A stretch of DNA of 64,000 nucleotides. Source: Rhodoglobus sp. GTDB lineage: Bacteria; Actinomycetota; Actinomycetes; Actinomycetales; Microbacteriaceae. Location of the stretch: contig JAODAV010000001.1 in the NCBI GenBank assembly GCA_025463605.1, positions 248,001 through 312,000 of the forward strand, written 5' to 3'. The notes below the pieces were generated by a model. The model worked only from the letters and a program-made list of their open reading frames with translations, had not been told where the DNA came from and searched no databases. How positions within the stretch are numbered: the stretch's first letter is position 1; each line of letters begins with the position of its first letter. Below are positions 15,782-24,270 of this stretch, piece after piece. The position numbers were made by a program, and so were the translations under genes.

Positions 15782-18700
15782 AAGGGGGCGAGGCGGGGAG
15801 GGACTGCCGAGGCAGCGGGATGACGTCGAGAGGCTGGGTCGCGTTCGGGTCGGGCCGCAGGGGAAGCGAGTCCAGCGGTTGGGTCGCGTTGGGGTCGTTG
15901 GAGTAGGTCGGGGCTGGAGCCGCCGGACTCGTCGGAGTGGGAGCCGGCGGATGCGTCGACGCGGGCGGGCTCGTCGGGGCAAGAGCATTCGCCCATGCTG
16001 GCGCGCCCGCGGCGACGCGCACTGGCGCAGGCACCGGCAGGGGAACGACCGTGATCGGTTCGGTGATGGGCGCGGCGTCGGCTCCCAGCATGGTCGCGAC
16101 CCTGGCGGCGACGGCATCCGGATCGCTGAACAGCTCGAAAGCGTGAACGCGGAAGTAGTGCCATCCGAGGCGTCGCAGCAGTTCGGGGCGCATGCGCAGC
16201 GACTCCCGCAGGCTCGAGCGGTGCAACACCGTGTCGGTCTCGATCGTCACGCACACGCCGCCGCGGGATGCCACGAGCCCGAGCTTGCCGCGATGCCCGA
16301 GCGCCACGGTGAGACCACGGGCCTGAAGGCGCCGCGCGAGGTCGACGAGCATGGGCTCGCTGTCGTCGGGCACCGGCTCGGCCGCCTGGCGCGCGCCGAC
16401 CTCGCCGAGAATCTCCGCGAGCGCCACCGCGCCGTGCTGCATACGACCATCGTCGAGATCTTCCGGCTCGAAGGATGTCACGATCACCATGGAGCGGCGA
16501 GCCCGGGTCATCGCAACCGCGAGCAAGCGCTCGCCCCCGGGCTCGCCGAGCGCGCCGAAGTCGGAGAGCACGCGTCCGTGCGGCGTGCGGCCGTACCCGA
16601 TCGAGAAGATCACCCGATCGCGGCTCTGGGCCACGGCCTGCTCGATCGTGCAGACCGTGAACGGCTCGGGCCGATCGCCGATGATGAAATCGACGAGGTC
16701 GGCACGGGTCGAGAGCTCGTTGAGCACGGCCTGCATGACGCGCACCGAGTGCTTCGGGCTCGCCGTGATTACCATGAGCGACTCCTGCGGACGACGGGCC
16801 GCGTGGTCGAGCACGAGGTCGACGACGCGCTCGACCTCGGCGTCGGGACTCTCCACGGCGCCCGAGTCGGGGTCAGGCATCCCGTGCCCGTCGGCAACGT
16901 AGTCGAGCGCGAGGCTGCCGTGTCCGAGGAAGCTGCCCGCCCAGGGCAACGACTCGATCTTGCCGCCGTAGAAGCGGCGGTTGACGAGCTCGGCGAGATC
17001 CTCTCCGCCGGGGCGGTAGCTGCGCGTGAGCGTGAGGGTGGGCAGGAGCCCGCCGAGTCGCGCGAGAGCGGAGTTGGCGTGGAGCTCGTCGCGCGTGTCA
17101 TCCGAGGCGTGGTGCGATGCGACAGGCGAGTCGGTGATTGCGATGTCGAATGGCGCCGGAGTCTGCGTCACCGGGTCGCCGAACGCCACGACCTGCTTGG
17201 CCCGGCGGATGGCTCCCGCGTTCTCGGCGAGAGTCGTGGCCCCCGCGTCGACGATGATCACCGTGTCGAACGGCATCGTGTCCACGATCTGGTCGATCTC
17301 GTACGGCGAGGCGAGCCACACCGGCGCGACGGTGCGCGACAAGTGCGGAGCCGTCGTCTGCAGGTCGAAGGCGCTGATGGATTCGCGCATGAGCAGCTTG
17401 CGCAGGGCGCTTGCCTCATCCGGCCAGTCGACGAGACCGATCTTCCAGTTCTCCGCGAGCTGCCAGCCGAGCAGTTGCGCATTGCCCGCGGCGTGGGCTT
17501 CGTCGACGAGCCGGAAGTCCGCTTCGAGGCGGTCGAGCACGGGAGTGTTCGCGTTGAGCAACGCCCGGTCGGCATCGAGCAGTGACTCGAGCGCGGACTT
17601 CCACCATGACAACTCGAGCTCGGCGGCGACCTCCTCCTCGGGCACGTGGCGCCGCGCGAGGTCTTCGATGAGCGGATCGAGCTCGAGTTCGCGCAGTGAC
17701 GACATGAGAGCGGTGCGCTCCTGCAGGTTGTGCAACACGTCCGAATCGGCAGCGAGCCCCGCGATCTTCTCGATCAGGAACGGAATGACCATGCCGCCCA
17801 ATTGCGTTTCGCGCGTCGACAGGCCGAGCGGCTCGTCGAGCGCCGCGAGATCCTGGGCGACCGCCTGGTGCGCGACCTGCACGTCAGCGATGCCCACCGG
17901 AACCTCGGGCGTCGCGCCCTCTGCGACGAAGCGGTGCCACAGCACGCGCTGCTGCTGGATGCGCATGAGCGCCCCATGCAGGTCGCCGACTCGCACGCCC
18001 GGCCGCACGTACTCCATCGCGAGCTTCTTCAACCGGCGCCGGTTGCCGCGCGTCATATCGGGGAAGTCCTTGCGGGGCGCCGTCGCCGCGATCAGCTCCG
18101 TGATCGAGCGGTCGAACACCATGGGAAGGAACTTGTCGAGGGTGTCCCGCAAGTCGACGAGCAGCCGCAGGTAGACGCCCAGCTCATTGATGTTCTGGAA
18201 CGGCCGCATGTGCGTGCCCGAGATGAGGCGATTGGCCGCGTCGAGCAACGAAGGCAGGGCCGCGTCGAGGCGCTTGGCGACCGCGTGGGCGCGCAGCGCC
18301 TCCTCGCCGTTCGCGAACTGCGCGCCGTACCAGGGCGAATCCCCCGGTCCGTACTTGAACTCGCCGAGCTGGGCGGCGGCGATCATGATCTCCGCGGCTC
18401 GACTGCGATCGTTCGCGAGATGCTCGACCGCGGTGCGGGAAAGGCGAGCCGTCGTCGAGGGCGGCTTCGGCAGTAGGGCTAGGCGGCTCAACTCGGTGAC
18501 GCAATCGAGCACGGATGCGGCGATGGCGGCATCCGGGCGGGCAAGACCCTCGCGGTAGTCGAGCAGCACCTTGCGCAGTCGGAGAAGGGCCTCGTCGACT
18601 TCGCCGACACTCGGCTGCTTCGCCTTCTCGCTGCGGGAAATCGAACGGATGACGTCACGGCGCAAGGTGCGCGGGGACACCGCGATGCCCGGCAGCCCGA

Positions 18701-19796
18701 TGTCTTGCAGACGATCGGAGATCGATTGCAAGGATGCCCGGCGCGCGCTCGCGACGAGAACGCGCTTGTTCTGCGCGACGAGGGTTCCGATCGCGTTGAC
18801 GATGGTCTGCGTGCCGCCCGTGCCGGGCAGCGTCTTGACGACGAGGGAGGTTGCCGCGGTGATCTGCGCGATCACAGCCTCCTGCTCGGAGTCGGCGTCG
18901 AGCAGCAGGCTGTCGGTCTGCGGCGTGCGCTCGTCGGCCGGCACCGGCATGACGGGCGCGTAACTCTCCTTGATCATCCACTCTGCCGCGGTATTGCCGG
19001 CGAGGGCGTCGAGCACGGGGTGGGCGAGATCTGCGGCGTCCGCGACGAGTCCGGTCGAGACTTCAGCGAACGACGACACCACCAGTCGCGGGCTCACGGT
19101 GAACCACTCGAGGTGTGAGGTGAGGCCGCGCAAGCGGTCGATCACGGGGTTGGGCTTGAAGGTGCCGTCGTCGTCGGTGAGCGCGACGAAGGCCTGGGCA
19201 TCCAGCCGGAGTTGGAACTGCTCCTCGAGAGCGCGCGCGAACGCGGGATTCAGGAACGCGGAGCCGCGCAGCTTGACCTCGAAGTCACGGCCGTGGCGCC
19301 GGATCGCGAGTGGCCGCAGCAGCACGGGAGCACGGAAGTCGATGCCGCCGTGCTTCCACTCTGCGATGCCGATGCCGAGATGGATGGCGTCGATGCCCCG
19401 GGCGCTCGTGAGCTCGAGGCCCTTCGCGGCGATGGCGCCCGCCGCGATCCTGGCCGCACGCAGGGCGACATCGTCGCGGATGAGGTTGGAAAGCAGCGTC
19501 GTCTTGCCGGTGATGAACTGTGCAAGACCGCCCGGGTGGGTCGCGGAGAGCTCGATGCGCGTGCGTGGTGAGTCGTCGAAGTGCAACAGCGCCGATTGCC
19601 CGCCGACCTCCGCGAGCTCGGCACGCCACGCGGCCCACACCGGCTCGGCAACGTTGCCGGCCGACAGGTTCGGGTCTCCGAGGCTCAGCACGTGCGGGGC
19701 CGTAACCTGGGTTTGCGCGTACATGGGCCCGCTTTCCGGCTCGACATCAGCCGGTTCGACCTTGAAGTCGTCGGTTGGTCTGTCGGCACGCCACAC
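15765..19796 (-). CDS. DUF4011-type helicase/nuclease homologue with degenerate ATPase motifs
   Basis: 1343-aa protein with the architecture of the large DUF4011/AAA helicases. The N-terminal domain (about 1-300) includes DAIHLGIGIAEWKHGGIDFRAPVLLRPL. A superfamily-1-like helicase core spans about 310-1130, and a Vsr/PD-(D/E)XK-like domain about 1150-1230 (VCVTIETD, RLGWHYFRVHAFELF). The P-loop at about 320 reads LPGTGGTQT, lacking the essential lysine of GxGKS/T. The Walker B region at about 845 reads VIIVDAGATT instead of a DEA-type motif, and the motif that normally reads GDPKQLPP is GDPVTQTP. Residues 1240-1343 are Pro/Thr-rich with two DPNATQPLD copies. ATP hydrolysis is therefore doubtful, and it may be a structural or nucleic-acid-binding paralogue. 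It is transcribed alone, divergent from the coiled-coil gene at 19881. Confidence 0.78.
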   Translation of the reverse strand: MWRADRPTDDFKVEPADVEPESGPMYAQTQVTAPHVLSLGDPNLSAGNVAEPVWAAWRAELAEVGGQSALLHFDDSPRTRIELSATHPGGLAQFITGKTTLLSNLIRDDVALRAARIAAGAIAAKGLELTSARGIDAIHLGIGIAEWKHGGIDFRAPVLLRPLAIRRHGRDFEVKLRGSAFLNPAFARALEEQFQLRLDAQAFVALTDDDGTFKPNPVIDRLRGLTSHLEWFTVSPRLVVSSFAEVSTGLVADAADLAHPVLDALAGNTAAEWMIKESYAPVMPVPADERTPQTDSLLLDADSEQEAVIAQITAATSLVVKTLPGTGGTQTIVNAIGTLVAQNKRVLVASARRASLQSISDRLQDIGLPGIAVSPRTLRRDVIRSISRSEKAKQPSVGEVDEALLRLRKVLLDYREGLARPDAAIAASVLDCVTELSRLALLPKPPSTTARLSRTAVEHLANDRSRAAEIMIAAAQLGEFKYGPGDSPWYGAQFANGEEALRAHAVAKRLDAALPSLLDAANRLISGTHMRPFQNINELGVYLRLLVDLRDTLDKFLPMVFDRSITELIAATAPRKDFPDMTRGNRRRLKKLAMEYVRPGVRVGDLHGALMRIQQQRVLWHRFVAEGATPEVPVGIADVQVAHQAVAQDLAALDEPLGLSTRETQLGGMVIPFLIEKIAGLAADSDVLHNLQERTALMSSLRELELDPLIEDLARRHVPEEEVAAELELSWWKSALESLLDADRALLNANTPVLDRLEADFRLVDEAHAAGNAQLLGWQLAENWKIGLVDWPDEASALRKLLMRESISAFDLQTTAPHLSRTVAPVWLASPYEIDQIVDTMPFDTVIIVDAGATTLAENAGAIRRAKQVVAFGDPVTQTPAPFDIAITDSPVASHHASDDTRDELHANSALARLGGLLPTLTLTRSYRPGGEDLAELVNRRFYGGKIESLPWAGSFLGHGSLALDYVADGHGMPDPDSGAVESPDAEVERVVDLVLDHAARRPQESLMVITASPKHSVRVMQAVLNELSTRADLVDFIIGDRPEPFTVCTIEQAVAQSRDRVIFSIGYGRTPHGRVLSDFGALGEPGGERLLAVAMTRARRSMVIVTSFEPEDLDDGRMQHGAVALAEILGEVGARQAAEPVPDDSEPMLVDLARRLQARGLTVALGHRGKLGLVASRGGVCVTIETDTVLHRSSLRESLRMRPELLRRLGWHYFRVHAFELFSDPDAVAARVATMLGADAAPITEPITVVPLPVPAPVRVAAGAPAWANALAPTSPPASTHPPAPTPTSPAAPAPTYSNDPNATQPLDSLPLRPDPNATQPLDVIPLPRQSLPASPPSENQE

Positions 19797-19880
19797 GAGG
19801 CAACCTTAAGCGGGTGGCCAGCAGAAACCTCGGAGATACCGCCGAGTTTCGCGTACTCGCGCGCCCGTAGACTACGGATC

Positions 19881-21152
19881 ATGGACGTCGTCACCGGCCT
19901 CGCGATCGGCGTCGTGACCGTCGTGGTGCTCGTCACTGCCGCTGTCATCGCCGGGTTCGTCGTGCTGTTCCGCAGGCGCGGGGACAGCGGCATACGGCCC
20001 ACGGGAGCGACCAGTCTCGATGCCCTCAGCAAGCGCGCGGGCAGCCTGCTCGTGCGACTCGACGACGAACTGCGCGACGCCGACGACGAGCTCGGCTACG
20101 CGATCGCCCAGTTCGGCCCCGAGAAGGCGCGCGATTACGCGGATGCCCTCGCCGGAGCCCGCGGCACAGTGGCGGAGGCATTCCGGCTCAAGCAGGCCCT
20201 CGACGACGCACACCCCGACTCGGATCGCGAGAAGCGCGAGTGGACCCTGCAGGTGATCGCCCTGAGCGAGCAGGCCGAGAAAGCGCTCGCCGAGCAGGAT
20301 GCCGCATTCGCGAGCCTGCGCCGCCTCGAGGTCAACGCGGCAGGCACGCTCGCCGACGTGCGTTCCCGCATCGCCGCGGGCACCGCGCGCCTCGGATCCG
20401 CGCGCGACACTCTCGCCGGGCTTGCGAAACTCTACGTGCCCGAGACCTTCGCGCGAGTCGCGGCCAACCCCGATGCTGCGGCCGCGCTCCTGCACACGGC
20501 CGCCTCGAAGGCGGATGCCGCTGCGCCCGGCATCTCGGCTTCGGGCGTGAGCGCTGTCTCGGGCACACTGCAGGAGGCCGGGCAGGCCGCGCACCGGGCC
20601 GACCAGCTGCTCGACGCGATCGACCGCGCCGCCGGCGATCTCGCGGCGGCCGATGCCGCACTCGGCGAGTTGCGCGCCCGCACGAGAACCGACCTTGTGG
20701 AGGCGAAGGCCGAGCGCGACACAGCGCCGGATGCCGACACGGGCGCGGCGATCATCCGGGCGATCGCGCAAATCGAGGCGATCCTCGCCGAGAAGCCCCA
20801 GCCGCCCACGCACCCCGTCGCCGAACTCGATCGCCTCGGTGACGCGGTCGCGCAACTCGACGCGGCCCTCGCGAGCGCTCGCAACCAGGCGCAACGACTG
20901 GAGCATGCGCGAGCCGCGTACGCCGGCACCCTCGTGTCGGCGAGGAGCCAGATCGCGGAAGCCCGCAACTACATCGGCACGCGCGGCGGCGGCGTGGATG
21001 CCCGCACCCGGCTCGCTGAGGCCGAGCGCCAACTCATGCTCGCGGAGGCCGAGACGGATCCGGTGGAAGCGCTCGACACGATTCGCCGCGCGGTGACCCA
21101 CGCTCGCGACGCCGACGCGCTCGCGCGCTTCGACACCATGGGCAGCCGCTAG
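19881..21152 (+). CDS. Membrane-anchored coiled-coil protein (TPM-protein C-terminal type)
   Basis: 423-aa protein. One N-terminal membrane helix (about 5-29, GLAIGVVTVVVLVTAAVIAGFVVLF) is followed by Arg/Gly residues and then about 380 residues of alpha-helical, Ala/Glu/Arg-rich coiled coil. The segment AIAQFGPEKARDYADALAGARGTVAEAFRLKQALDD and the later LRRLEVNAAGTLADVRSRI resemble the C-terminal part of actinobacterial TPM-domain (Psb32-like) proteins, but the extracellular TPM domain itself is missing. It would sit on the cytoplasmic face of the membrane. The ATG at 19881 was chosen because the hydrophobic helix begins right after it; there is no strong ribosome-binding site. Function unknown. 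Confidence 0.75.
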   Translation: MDVVTGLAIGVVTVVVLVTAAVIAGFVVLFRRRGDSGIRPTGATSLDALSKRAGSLLVRLDDELRDADDELGYAIAQFGPEKARDYADALAGARGTVAEAFRLKQALDDAHPDSDREKREWTLQVIALSEQAEKALAEQDAAFASLRRLEVNAAGTLADVRSRIAAGTARLGSARDTLAGLAKLYVPETFARVAANPDAAAALLHTAASKADAAAPGISASGVSAVSGTLQEAGQAAHRADQLLDAIDRAAGDLAAADAALGELRARTRTDLVEAKAERDTAPDADTGAAIIRAIAQIEAILAEKPQPPTHPVAELDRLGDAVAQLDAALASARNQAQRLEHARAAYAGTLVSARSQIAEARNYIGTRGGGVDARTRLAEAERQLMLAEAETDPVEALDTIRRAVTHARDADALARFDTMGSR

Positions 21153-21226
21153 GCGGCAGCGGCGGCGAAAGCGGTGGCCGACGCAGGACTCGGGGTGCTG
21201 CGCCTGCCACCGGGAAACCACGATGC

Positions 21227-21244
21227 CACACTCGTATGAGTGTG
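21227..21244. promoter_or_regulatory. 18-bp hyphenated palindrome upstream of the TOPRIM gene
   Basis: CACACTC (21227-21233), GTAT, GAGTGTG (21238-21244) form a perfect 7-bp inverted repeat 55 bases upstream of the TOPRIM gene and 75 bases after the coiled-coil gene. There is no U-run, so an operator is at least as likely as a terminator. Confidence 0.35.
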
Positions 21245-21299
21245 AGTGCACGCTTTCCACAGGAATCGAAGATCGTGCACGCAGTGGCAAGCTGGGCGG

Positions 21300-21794
21300 G
21301 TGAACACCGTCATCCTCGTCGAAGGCGTGAGCGACGAGGCCGCCGTCGCGGCAGTCGCCCACCTGCTGAGCTGCGACCTGGCCGCGCACGGGGTGCGCGT
21401 CGTTGCGATGGGAGGCGCGACCAACATCGCGCGGTTCGCGGCGAGTCATGAAGGCGACCGGATGCTCGGCCTCTGCGATTCAGGCGAGGAGCGGTTCTTC
21501 CGGCGAGCGCTCGGGCACGACTATTTCGTGTGCAACGCCGACCTCGAAGACGAGCTCATCCGCGCTCTCGGGCCGGAGCGCGTCGAACGTGTAATAGAGG
21601 AGCAGGGCAACCTTGCCGCCCTGCACACCTTCCGCAACCAGCCCGCGCAACGGGAGCGCAGCATCCAGCAGCAGCTTCGCCGCTTCATGGGAACGACGAG
21701 CGGTCGCAAGGAGCAGTACGCCCGCGCGCTCGTCGAGGCACTCGATCCCGACCAGCTGCCGCGGCCGCTGCGCGAGTTGTTCGCGAGCCTGTAG
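21300..21794 (+). CDS. Stand-alone OLD-type TOPRIM protein
   Basis: 164-aa protein made almost only of a TOPRIM domain of the OLD-nuclease kind. The conserved glutamate is in the first strand (VILVEGVSD, E8), the second acidic motif is GLCDSGEE, and the third is CNADLEDELI, whose DLEDEL form is diagnostic of OLD-like nucleases. The C-terminal half (RERSIQQQLRRFMGTTSGRKEQYARALVEAL) is helical and follows the same family pattern. Unlike OLD proteins it has no ATPase domain, and no ABC-type ATPase gene lies next to it. GTG 21300 was chosen because the first strand begins there. It could be a metal-dependent nuclease or phosphotransfer enzyme; role unknown. It ends 10 bases before a convergent gene. 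Confidence 0.8.
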   Translation: MNTVILVEGVSDEAAVAAVAHLLSCDLAAHGVRVVAMGGATNIARFAASHEGDRMLGLCDSGEERFFRRALGHDYFVCNADLEDELIRALGPERVERVIEEQGNLAALHTFRNQPAQRERSIQQQLRRFMGTTSGRKEQYARALVEALDPDQLPRPLRELFASL

Positions 21795-21804
21795 CGCCCG
21801 CCCG

Positions 21805-22791
21805 CTAGCGCCGCGGCGGCGCGTCGGGTGACCGCGCGGCGCGCAGCAGCAGCGCCGTGCCGCCGACCACCAGGATGCCCCAGCCGACGATCCGGCGGCG
21901 GCGCAGCCTCTCGGCTCCCTGCCAGCCGCCCGTGACCTCGCCCTCCGTGGCTGGCTCGAAGAGGATGCCGCGGGTCTTAGGCGCGTGCTGTTTGCGTGAG
22001 AGGTTCATGGTGTCCGTCTGCGCAGCCATCTGCGCCTCGATGAGTTGGGGGGTCATCCTGTGCAGTCGCACGAAGGTTCTGCCCAATCGGCCGACGACGA
22101 TTTCGGGTTTGGGCGACCGCACCGCGCGAACGATGGCTTTCGCGACCGCTTGCGGTGGGTAGAGGGGAGGCATCGGCATGAGCCGACGACCGGTGTAGTT
22201 GGCAGCGTGACCGTAGAAAGGTGTGTCGATCGTCGCGGGAAGGATAGTCGAGACGTGCACTCCTGTGATGCCCTGCAGCATCAGCTCCTGGCGCAGGCTG
22301 ACGTCGAGCGATCGCACCGCCGCCTTCGACAGGGCATACGACGACCCGTAGGGTTGCGGAACCTCACCGAGAACGGATGCGACGTTCACAAGCACACCGC
22401 TGCCCTGCAGGATCATCGTGCGCAGCGCCGCTCGCGAACCGAAGACGACGCCCATGATGTTGACGTCGATCACGCGACGGAAGTCGTCGAGCGGCACGTC
22501 GACGAATGGCGCGTACACCGAGACCGCGGCGGCGTTCACCCACACGTCGATCCTTCCGAACCGCGACCGGGCGGCCCTGGCCAGGTGCTTGACCCTGCGG
22601 TTGCGGCTCACATCGGTCGGCACGGCAAGGGCCCTGCCTCCGCGCGCCTCGCACTCGGCGGCGAGATCGATGAGCACCTCGTTGTTGCGACCGGCGAGCA
22701 CCAGATCCGCTCCCTGCTTGGCGAATTGCAGTGCCGTGGCACGGCCGATGCCGCTTGACGCGCCCGTGATGACGACGACCGGTTGTTCCAT
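21805..22791 (-). CDS. SDR oxidoreductase with C-terminal membrane segment
   Basis: 328-aa classical-type SDR. The cofactor motif TGASSGIG is at the N-terminus (9-16), NAAAVSV replaces the usual NAG, and the catalytic serine is in NVASVLG and YALSK supplies Tyr/Lys. After the catalytic domain, about 80 extra residues end in a positively charged stretch and one hydrophobic helix (IVGWGILVVGGTALLL), so the enzyme is probably tethered to the membrane. This longer membrane-anchored SDR type is common in actinobacteria and is often of unknown substrate. It converges with the TOPRIM gene and is divergent from the DUF2231 gene. Confidence 0.85.
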   Translation of the reverse strand: MEQPVVVITGASSGIGRATALQFAKQGADLVLAGRNNEVLIDLAAECEARGGRALAVPTDVSRNRRVKHLARAARSRFGRIDVWVNAAAVSVYAPFVDVPLDDFRRVIDVNIMGVVFGSRAALRTMILQGSGVLVNVASVLGEVPQPYGSSYALSKAAVRSLDVSLRQELMLQGITGVHVSTILPATIDTPFYGHAANYTGRRLMPMPPLYPPQAVAKAIVRAVRSPKPEIVVGRLGRTFVRLHRMTPQLIEAQMAAQTDTMNLSRKQHAPKTRGILFEPATEGEVTGGWQGAERLRRRRIVGWGILVVGGTALLLRAARSPDAPPRR

Positions 22792-22889
22792 TCATCTAGG
22801 CGACACCCTCCCATCGCCCCGACGCAACCCCCTGTCGATGGGTAGATCGCGGCGTTAGCGTCGAAAGAACGAAAGCTCGAGGAGGCACC

Positions 22890-23393
22890 ATGGATGACAC
22901 GGCTCTGCGTCGAGCGAAGCGCCCGCGCACGATCCTGGCCGGGCCGTACGGGCATCCGGTGCATGGCCTTCTCGTGACGATTCCGATCGGCGCGTGGACT
23001 GCGAGCCTCGTCTTCGACATCGTCGCTGCGGCCGGGGATGAACCCGAGGTGTTCTCGAGGGGCGCCGAGTGGCTCATCGGGATCGGTCTCGTGGGCGCTG
23101 TGCTCGCGGCGATCGCGGGTCTCATGGACCTGAGCATGATCGCCCACGACACTCGAGCTCGCAAGATCGCGCTCACGCACATGACGCTCAACCTCAGCAC
23201 CGTGGCGCTGTTCCTCGTGAGCCTGCTGCTGCGACTGAACGAGAGGGAGGGAATCAGCGTCGGGGGCGTGGTCTTGAGCGTCGTCGCGCTGACCCTGCTG
23301 GCGGCATCCGGGTACCTGGGTGGCGAACTCGCGTATCGCTACGGCGTTCGAGTTGCCGACGAGGATACTCAGCGAAAAGGCTTCGACGGCTGA
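22890..23393 (+). CDS. DUF2231 membrane protein
   Basis: 167-aa integral membrane protein of the DUF2231 family. The family signature GHPVHGLLVTIPIGAWTASLVFD at residues 21-43 opens the first of four hydrophobic helices, and the histidine pair in HPVH is the likely ligand site noted in this family. GLMDLSMIAHDTRARKIALTHMTLN carries further conserved histidines between helices. The start follows a strong GGAGG. Function of the family is unsettled (a redox or heme-linked role has been suggested). It stands between divergent and co-directional neighbours with no clear operon. Confidence 0.85.
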   Translation: MDDTALRRAKRPRTILAGPYGHPVHGLLVTIPIGAWTASLVFDIVAAAGDEPEVFSRGAEWLIGIGLVGAVLAAIAGLMDLSMIAHDTRARKIALTHMTLNLSTVALFLVSLLLRLNEREGISVGGVVLSVVALTLLAASGYLGGELAYRYGVRVADEDTQRKGFDG

Positions 23394-23484
23394 TTCTGTC
23401 GGCTGCTGTCGAAAACGGATCGGTTCTGCGTCATCTCAGTGACCATCCCCTCCGGGACCGTCACCACCGATGAAGGGAATCACC

Positions 23485-24171
23485 GTGAACGACCGCACCT
23501 ACCCGGCCAACGCCGGGGCAGACCTCTACCTGCTCACCGTGCTCGGCACGCCCACCACGGGCGACCCCGCGCAGGCCAAAGACCTGCACAACGCCACAGC
23601 CGGAGACCCCGGAGGTGTCGCCGGAGCGAAAGCGCTCGGCGACCTCAGCCACAACGTCTACCTTCCCGGCTCCGAGGGCGATGGCCGCCTGCTGTTCCTC
23701 GACACCTGGAACAGCCCCACCGGCGTCGGGCAGTTCTTCTCCGACCACCAGGTCATCGAGGGCGGCAACGCGCTCTTCGCCGAACGCGAAGCAGTGCTGT
23801 GGATGCCCGCCGCCGGCTTCGGCAGTTACCGCCTGCCGGTCCCCTCGGGTCGCACCGTCGGGGCCATCGGCATCATGCGAGCGCCGGTCAGCAACTTCGA
23901 GGACGCCGCGGGTGCGTTCTTCGCCGACTCGTCCAGGAAGATCAACGCGAGCCGCCAGCTCGGCATCATCGCGCACGAGCTCTGGGTTCCGATGCCGATG
24001 GGCGACACGACGCCGGCGACCGAAGTGCTCGGCGTCGACTACTGGCTCGAGGCCGACGGCATGAACGAGTGGTACGCGCAGGCCGAGTACAACGAAGTGG
24101 GCGCCGTGTTCAGCGGTGCTCCAGTAACGAGCTGGTGGACGCCCGCCGGTACGGAGTGGGTGGAGTGGTAA
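23485..24171 (+). CDS. Hypothetical protein, probable tandem dimeric alpha-beta barrel
   Basis: 228-aa cytoplasmic protein with no signal peptide. Two similar halves can be discerned, each with a strand-rich start and an aromatic LFLDTWNSPTGVGQFFSDHQV or YWLEADGMNEWYAQAEYNE segment like those of the antibiotic-biosynthesis monooxygenase/EthD-like ferredoxin fold. I infer a fused dimeric barrel, but no catalytic residue can be named. GTG 23485 has AAGGGA 6 bases upstream; the earlier ATG 23470 lacks a ribosome-binding site. It is followed by a perfect 34-bp palindrome. Otherwise unrecognised. Confidence 0.65.
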   Translation: MNDRTYPANAGADLYLLTVLGTPTTGDPAQAKDLHNATAGDPGGVAGAKALGDLSHNVYLPGSEGDGRLLFLDTWNSPTGVGQFFSDHQVIEGGNALFAEREAVLWMPAAGFGSYRLPVPSGRTVGAIGIMRAPVSNFEDAAGAFFADSSRKINASRQLGIIAHELWVPMPMGDTTPATEVLGVDYWLEADGMNEWYAQAEYNEVGAVFSGAPVTSWWTPAGTEWVEW

Positions 24172-24187
24172 GCCGCAACAACTGAGG

Positions 24188-24221
24188 GTTCTGACCCCCT
24201 ACTGCAGTAGGGGGTCAGAAC
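24188..24221 (+). terminator. Perfect 34-bp palindrome, probable terminator
   Basis: Bases 24188-24221 are an uninterrupted perfect palindrome centred on CTGCAG, with GTTCTGACCCCC on the left and its exact complement on the right. In RNA this gives a stem of 15 pairs or so with a tetraloop. It lies 16 bases after the stop of the preceding gene and 50 bases before the desaturase start. It has no U-run, so it would act as an intrinsic-like or bidirectional stop. Confidence 0.65.
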
Positions 24222-24270
24222 GGCTCCGTGGCGGGACGCCGGCGAAGGCGCACGAATCTAGCGTGGAACC

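Noticed and set aside
15879-17585. 568-codon frame antisense to the helicase-like gene
   Set aside because: Shadow frame; His/Arg/Glu-rich, no motif, and fully inside a coherent 1343-codon gene on the other strand.
19881-21794. Coiled-coil, TOPRIM and helicase-like genes as one defence island
   Set aside because: The genes are on different strands or widely spaced, with no toxin, restriction or phage genes and no mobility genes beside them; the region reads as lineage-conserved chromosome.
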